This document shows positions 5,575-8,681 of a DNA stretch of 8,681 nt, piece after piece. Both the position numbers and the translations under genes were made by a program. The notes under the pieces are model-generated. The model ran no database searches. It had not been told where the DNA came from and saw only the letters and a list, made by a program, of their open reading frames with translations. Source of the DNA: Rhodobacter sp. (GTDB taxonomy: Bacteria > Pseudomonadota > Alphaproteobacteria > Rhodobacterales > Rhodobacteraceae); contig JAIXVS010000142.1 of assembly GCA_027482795.1 (NCBI GenBank), positions 1-8,681 on the forward strand. The letters are read 5' to 3'. How positions within the stretch are numbered: the first letter of the stretch is position 1; every line of letters begins with the position of its first letter.

Positions 5575-6930
5575 ATGCGCAAGATTTTTTCATCGGTAGT
5601 CGTTTCCTTTGGGTTGGTTTTACCAAACTTAGGGCAGGCCGAAACCTTGGCCGATGCGTTGATTGCGGCCTATAAATCATCGAACCTTTTGGCGCAAAAT
5701 CAGGCGGTCTTGCGCGCGGCAGACGAGGATGAGGGCGCAGCCTTTGCGCGGCTTTTGCCCGTTATTGAATATACGGCCAGCAAAAGAGACAGCTCATCCA
5801 TCTTTGGCGACTCGGAAACGCAAAGCCTGACAGCCAGCCTAAACCTGTATGCAGGCGGGCGCGGGCGCAACGGTGTTGCCATTGCGCGCGAGGCGGTGAT
5901 GGCCACCCGTGCGGGCCTGATCAATGTTGAACATCAGGTGTTGCTGAATGCTGTGTCGGCCTATGTCACCGTGGGCCTGCGGGCTGAAATTGTGGCCCTG
6001 CGCGAATCTAACACCCGCCTGATTGCCAAACAGTTGCGCGCCGCCCAAGACCGCTTTGATGTGGGTGAAGTCACGCTGACAGATGTGTCTTTGGCCGAAG
6101 CGCGCCTTGCCGCCGCCCAAGCAGGGCTTGCCGCTGCCCAAGGCGAGCTATCCATCGCGCGCGAGGTGTATAAGGCCGCGATTGGGGCCTATCCTGCTAA
6201 TCTGAAAAACCTGCCCAACCTGCCCGCCCTGCCAAAAACGCTGGAAGAGGCGCGCGCGCTGGCACAGGCGGGGCATCCTTCGATTTTGCAGGCGCAAGCG
6301 CAGGTGAAAATCGCCGATTTGCAGGTGAAAGTTGCCAAAGGCGGCTTTTTGCCATCTGTTTCGGCGCAGGTCAGCGTGTCCGAAGATTTAGGTACAGGCG
6401 CTGACACGACCGTGGCTGCGCTGTCGCTGAACCAAACCCTTTACGCGGGCGGCGGGCAGGCATCTGCCCTGCGCAAGGCGCTGGCCCAAAAAGAGGGTGC
6501 TGTGGCAGGCCAGCTGCAAGCAGCCCTTCAGGTTGATGAAGCGCTGGGCCGCGCTTGGGCGGTGCTGGCTGTGTCCAACGCATCGGTTGTGGCTGGTGTG
6601 GCGCAGATTGAAGCGGCGCAAAAGGCATTTGATGGGGTTAGCGAAGAGGCCAATCTTGGATCGCGCACTACGCTGGATGTGCTGAATTCCGAACAAGAAT
6701 TGCTGTCTGCCCGTGCCAGCAAACTTGAGGCCGAGGCGAACCGCTATGTGGGCGTGTATCAAGTTTTGGCTGCAATGGGCCGATTGACCGCCGAAAAGCT
6801 GAACCTTGGCATTCCGACATATGACGTGGAAGCCTATTATAACGCCGCCAAAAATGCGCCGCCTGTGTTCTTTCCCCCAACCAAGCAGGGCGCCGCATTG
6901 GACCGCATCGGCAAAAAAACAGGCAACTGA
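5575..6930 (+). CDS. tolC: TolC-family outer-membrane efflux/secretion channel
   Basis: This 451-residue protein forms the trimeric outer-membrane and periplasmic tunnel used by RND or ABC pumps and type I secretion. A signal peptide is clear: MRK, a hydrophobic core, and cleavage expected after GQA at residue 22. The two-fold internal repeat of the family is visible. Each half has a strand ending in LYAGG (91-95 and 289-293), and each has the helical motif around RFDVGEVTLTDVSLAEARL (160-178) or EANLGSRTTLDVLNSEQELL (358-377). The long Ala/Gln/Glu-rich helices between them are the coiled-coil barrel. The length is typical. AGGGG lies 8 bp before the ATG. No membrane-fusion protein or ABC exporter is in the window, so it probably serves pumps encoded elsewhere. 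The Lys-rich tail after about 425 looks unstructured. Confidence 0.93.
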   Translation: MRKIFSSVVVSFGLVLPNLGQAETLADALIAAYKSSNLLAQNQAVLRAADEDEGAAFARLLPVIEYTASKRDSSSIFGDSETQSLTASLNLYAGGRGRNGVAIAREAVMATRAGLINVEHQVLLNAVSAYVTVGLRAEIVALRESNTRLIAKQLRAAQDRFDVGEVTLTDVSLAEARLAAAQAGLAAAQGELSIAREVYKAAIGAYPANLKNLPNLPALPKTLEEARALAQAGHPSILQAQAQVKIADLQVKVAKGGFLPSVSAQVSVSEDLGTGADTTVAALSLNQTLYAGGGQASALRKALAQKEGAVAGQLQAALQVDEALGRAWAVLAVSNASVVAGVAQIEAAQKAFDGVSEEANLGSRTTLDVLNSEQELLSARASKLEAEANRYVGVYQVLAAMGRLTAEKLNLGIPTYDVEAYYNAAKNAPPVFFPPTKQGAALDRIGKKTGN

Positions 6931-7040
6931 TCGCGCTGTTCGCTTTTTGATCGATGTTTTTCCCGCAATGCGTGCATTTGCCTTACGCTTGCCCAAAATC
7001 TGCCGAAGTTGCCCCGTGTAAAGTGGCTTATGGTTGTAAG

Positions 7041-7056
7041 ACGCGCGGCGGCGCGT
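7041..7056. other. GC hairpin upstream of the PopZ-like gene
   Basis: ACGCGC and GCGCGT pair perfectly over 6 bp around GGCG. This lies in the 156-bp gap after tolC and 30 bp before the next start codon. TTAATGTTT follows, which is a poor U-run, so it could be a weak tolC terminator or a leader structure. Apart from this hairpin I see no clear promoter or small gene in 6931-7086. Confidence 0.35.
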
Positions 7057-7086
7057 TAATGTTTGGGAAACAATGCGGGGAACGAG

Positions 7087-8151
7087 ATGGCCGAGCCGAT
7101 GAGTTCAAACGAGATTGAGGATGTTCTCTCCTCGATACGTCGTTTGGTTGCTCAGGATCTAAAGCCTGCCGATCGCGCCAGACTGGCTGCGGTTGCCGAT
7201 ACCGCACAAAAACTGGTGCTGGCCCCCGAACAGCGTATCGAAGACGCGGCTGGAAAATTTGCAACCGTGCGCCGCCCCTCGCGCCGTGCGGCCTTTCCAC
7301 CTGTTGAATCGGTCTTGGCAGATGTTGGCGGTTTCGACAGTGCGCCAAGTCCGCAATCGCGGCAGTTTTCCTTGGGCGAAGAGACTGCCAAACGCGAGGC
7401 CGAAGCCCGCCTGGAAGAGCAGCAGGCCGAATGGCGCGAGATTGAGGCCCGCGCTGCTGCAACAGAGGCTGCAAAACATTTTGGCGCAGAACAGCAGCCT
7501 GCGGACGAAAAATATCACACGGCCCAAGACCATCGCCCGCCAGCGCTAGAAGATTCCAACGACTCGGCATGGCAACCAGCGGATCGCGCCCCAAGCCTGC
7601 GCAGTGAAGACTATGAAGACAGCGACAGTTATGACGCGTCAGGCGAAGATCGCTTTCGGATCGATCCGAACGCGCGCCTGTTCGATATGGCCCCGAACGC
7701 CTTTGATGGGCACAAACTGGATGCGCCGCCAGAACCCGATTGGCGCAGCAGCGAATCCGCAGCCTTTCACGATGCGGAAATTAATCATAGCGCCGATGAA
7801 CAGGCCGATGACCGCGCCGATGCAGCCCAAAGCCTGCACGGCACCATCGAACCCGATGTCGATTGGGCCAATGCCGCCGAAGCGCGGGTGATTGCCGAAC
7901 TTGCAGGCGAAGCGGTTGAGGAAGAGGTGTTCTCGCAGGCCAAAGAAGCCTTCCGCGAGCCGAATTTCAACGCCGCGCCCCCGCAAGCATCCCCAGAAGT
8001 GCTGTTTGACGAAGACGTACTGCGCGCCATGGTGCAGGCGATTTTCCGCGAAGAAATGGCAGGGCCGATGGGCGAACGTATCACGCGCAACATCCGCAAA
8101 TTGGTGCGCGCCGAAGTGGGCCGAATGCTGGCCGCCCATGAATTAGAATAG
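7087..8151 (+). CDS. PopZ/DUF2497-like acidic polar-organiser candidate
   Basis: This 354-residue protein has three parts. A short conserved N-terminal helix, SSNEIEDVLSSIRRLVAQ (6-23), matches the EEILxSIRRII-type start of DUF2497/PopZ proteins. A long acidic, proline- and alanine-rich middle (about 50-300) looks disordered, with a charged heptad-like stretch at about 98-130. A conserved C-terminal helical block, LFDEDVLRAMV...ERITRNIRKLVRAEVGRMLA (306-349), has the length and place of the PopZ oligomerisation region but differs in sequence. In Caulobacter, PopZ self-assembles at the cell pole and anchors the chromosome origin; that role here is inference. The TolC-to-DUF2497 order is, from memory, usual in alphaproteobacteria, where valS often follows, but not here. 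ATG 7087 was chosen for GGGGA about 5 bp upstream; a TTG at 7063 and an ATG at 7099 are alternatives. Confidence 0.75.
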   Translation: MAEPMSSNEIEDVLSSIRRLVAQDLKPADRARLAAVADTAQKLVLAPEQRIEDAAGKFATVRRPSRRAAFPPVESVLADVGGFDSAPSPQSRQFSLGEETAKREAEARLEEQQAEWREIEARAAATEAAKHFGAEQQPADEKYHTAQDHRPPALEDSNDSAWQPADRAPSLRSEDYEDSDSYDASGEDRFRIDPNARLFDMAPNAFDGHKLDAPPEPDWRSSESAAFHDAEINHSADEQADDRADAAQSLHGTIEPDVDWANAAEARVIAELAGEAVEEEVFSQAKEAFREPNFNAAPPQASPEVLFDEDVLRAMVQAIFREEMAGPMGERITRNIRKLVRAEVGRMLAAHELE

Positions 8152-8173
8152 CGTAAGACACTGATCGCAAAGC

Positions 8174-8201
8174 AAAAAACGCGCCCTAGGGCGCGTTTTT
8201 T
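8174..8201. terminator. Symmetric bidirectional intrinsic terminator
   Basis: AAAAAACGCGCCC and its exact complement GGGCGCGTTTTTT flank a central TA, forming a 28-bp perfect palindrome. The stem has a 7-bp GC core with six A and six T at the ends, so it gives a U-run on either strand. It lies 22 bp after the PopZ-like stop and 20 bp from the stop of the converging minus-strand gene, and can end both transcripts. Confidence 0.92.
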
Positions 8202-8221
8202 ATGCTGTGTTCGGGCAGGCC

Positions 8222-8548
8222 TTAAGCAGCTTCTGCCTGTTCCAATTCAGCCGCATGGCGACGTTCGCTTTCCTCGCGCGACAGCGCAACAGATGTGCGA
8301 ACACCCTTGCCAACAAAGTCCATCAGGCCTTTGACAACACGTTCGTTCGGGTCGATCCCCGCGCAAGACAGCACTTCGCGACCATCGCGCGAACGGGCCC
8401 AGCGGGCAATCTGATCGGGGCCGTTACCATATTTTTTGTCATCAGCGATTGCATCGTCCAAGGCCGCCAAAACAACCGCCGCAAACAGTTTGCGCGCGCG
8501 CTGACCTTGTTCAAAGTTGAAAGCCGTGCTGTCAATCGAATCAAACAT
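8222..8548 (-). CDS. Small conserved Rhodobacteraceae protein of unknown function (DUF6280-like)
   Basis: This 108-residue soluble protein has no signal peptide or membrane segment. The helical core LFAAVVLAALDDAIADDKKYG (21-41) is followed by GPDQIARWARSRDGREVL (43-60), a lone cysteine at 62 in SCAGIDPNERV, and a charged Glu/Ala-rich tail from about 91. The text closely resembles a short family I remember from Rhodobacterales, possibly DUF6280; the family name is from memory and unverified. No enzyme motif is apparent. AAGGA lies 7 bp before the ATG, which supports the start. It stands alone on this strand, and shares the bidirectional terminator with the PopZ-like gene. Its 5' region (8549-8681) reaches the window edge and shows no convincing promoter. 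Confidence 0.82.
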   Translation of the reverse strand: MFDSIDSTAFNFEQGQRARKLFAAVVLAALDDAIADDKKYGNGPDQIARWARSRDGREVLSCAGIDPNERVVKGLMDFVGKGVRTSVALSREESERRHAAELEQAEAA

Positions 8549-8650
8549 TACGTCGTCCTTGTGTTATGCGGTGCCAGCTTGCAATTATCGGGCTTGGGTG
8601 CTTGTAAACCTTTTGTAACGATTCGGTTGCGCAGTTTTGGAATGCCTGCC

Positions 8651-8665
8651 ATGCGCGTGGCGCAT
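8651..8665. other. Short dyad upstream of the small conserved gene
   Basis: ATGCGC and GCGCAT pair over 6 bp around GTG, about 100 bp before the start codon of the minus-strand gene. It could be an operator or the end of a neighbouring transcription unit beyond the window. Such short GC dyads also arise by chance in this composition. Confidence 0.2.
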
Positions 8666-8681
8666 AGCTGTAATTCGTCGC

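Noticed and set aside
1..8681. Defence, toxin-antitoxin or mobile system spanning several genes
   Set aside because: All eight genes match metabolic, envelope or cell-organisation families with uniform base composition. No nuclease, reverse transcriptase, recombinase or antitoxin motif was found.

Overview
The window looks like chromosomal DNA of a Rhodobacterales/Rhodobacteraceae-type alphaproteobacterium. This is inferred from the GC-rich coding style, the ornithine decarboxylase subtype, the block of PIMT-like methyltransferase, TolC and a PopZ/DUF2497-like protein, the small conserved protein at the right end, and the GGGGGC-TTT-GCCCCC intergenic repeats. No species can be named from sequence alone. 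Eight protein-coding genes fill almost all of the window. I found no tRNA, rRNA, CRISPR array, transposase or phage gene.

Left part, plus strand: a fold-III PLP-dependent ornithine/lysine decarboxylase (159-1316) follows a leader that carries a perfect 16-bp palindrome, and it ends in a UUCG-loop intrinsic terminator. Next is a DUF2235 (Tle1-type) alpha/beta hydrolase (1482-2549) with a complete Ser-Asp-His triad and no type VI secretion genes nearby. Between it and the converging minus-strand operon lies a composite inverted repeat (about 2565-2729) made of two related but unequal units placed head to head.

Middle: a minus-strand cluster runs from a flavin reductase-family gene (4173-4685) through a FucU/RbsD sugar mutarotase (3660-4112) to a ribokinase (2736-3656). 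The last two are 3 bp apart and clearly cotranscribed: the mutarotase would supply the sugar anomer that the kinase phosphorylates. The flavin reductase's partner is not visible.

Right part, plus strand: a PIMT-family methyltransferase homologue that has lost the family's Ser-x-Pro catalytic segment (4851-5504), a TolC outer-membrane channel (5575-6930), and an acidic, largely disordered protein with PopZ/DUF2497-like architecture (7087-8151). A near-perfect symmetric terminator (8174-8201) separates this block from a converging small conserved protein of unknown function (8222-8548, minus).

The window is mostly core genome. I see no convincing undescribed multi-gene system. The best leads are the altered PIMT homologue next to tolC, the diverged polar-organiser-like protein, the paired repeat unit, and the decarboxylase leader.
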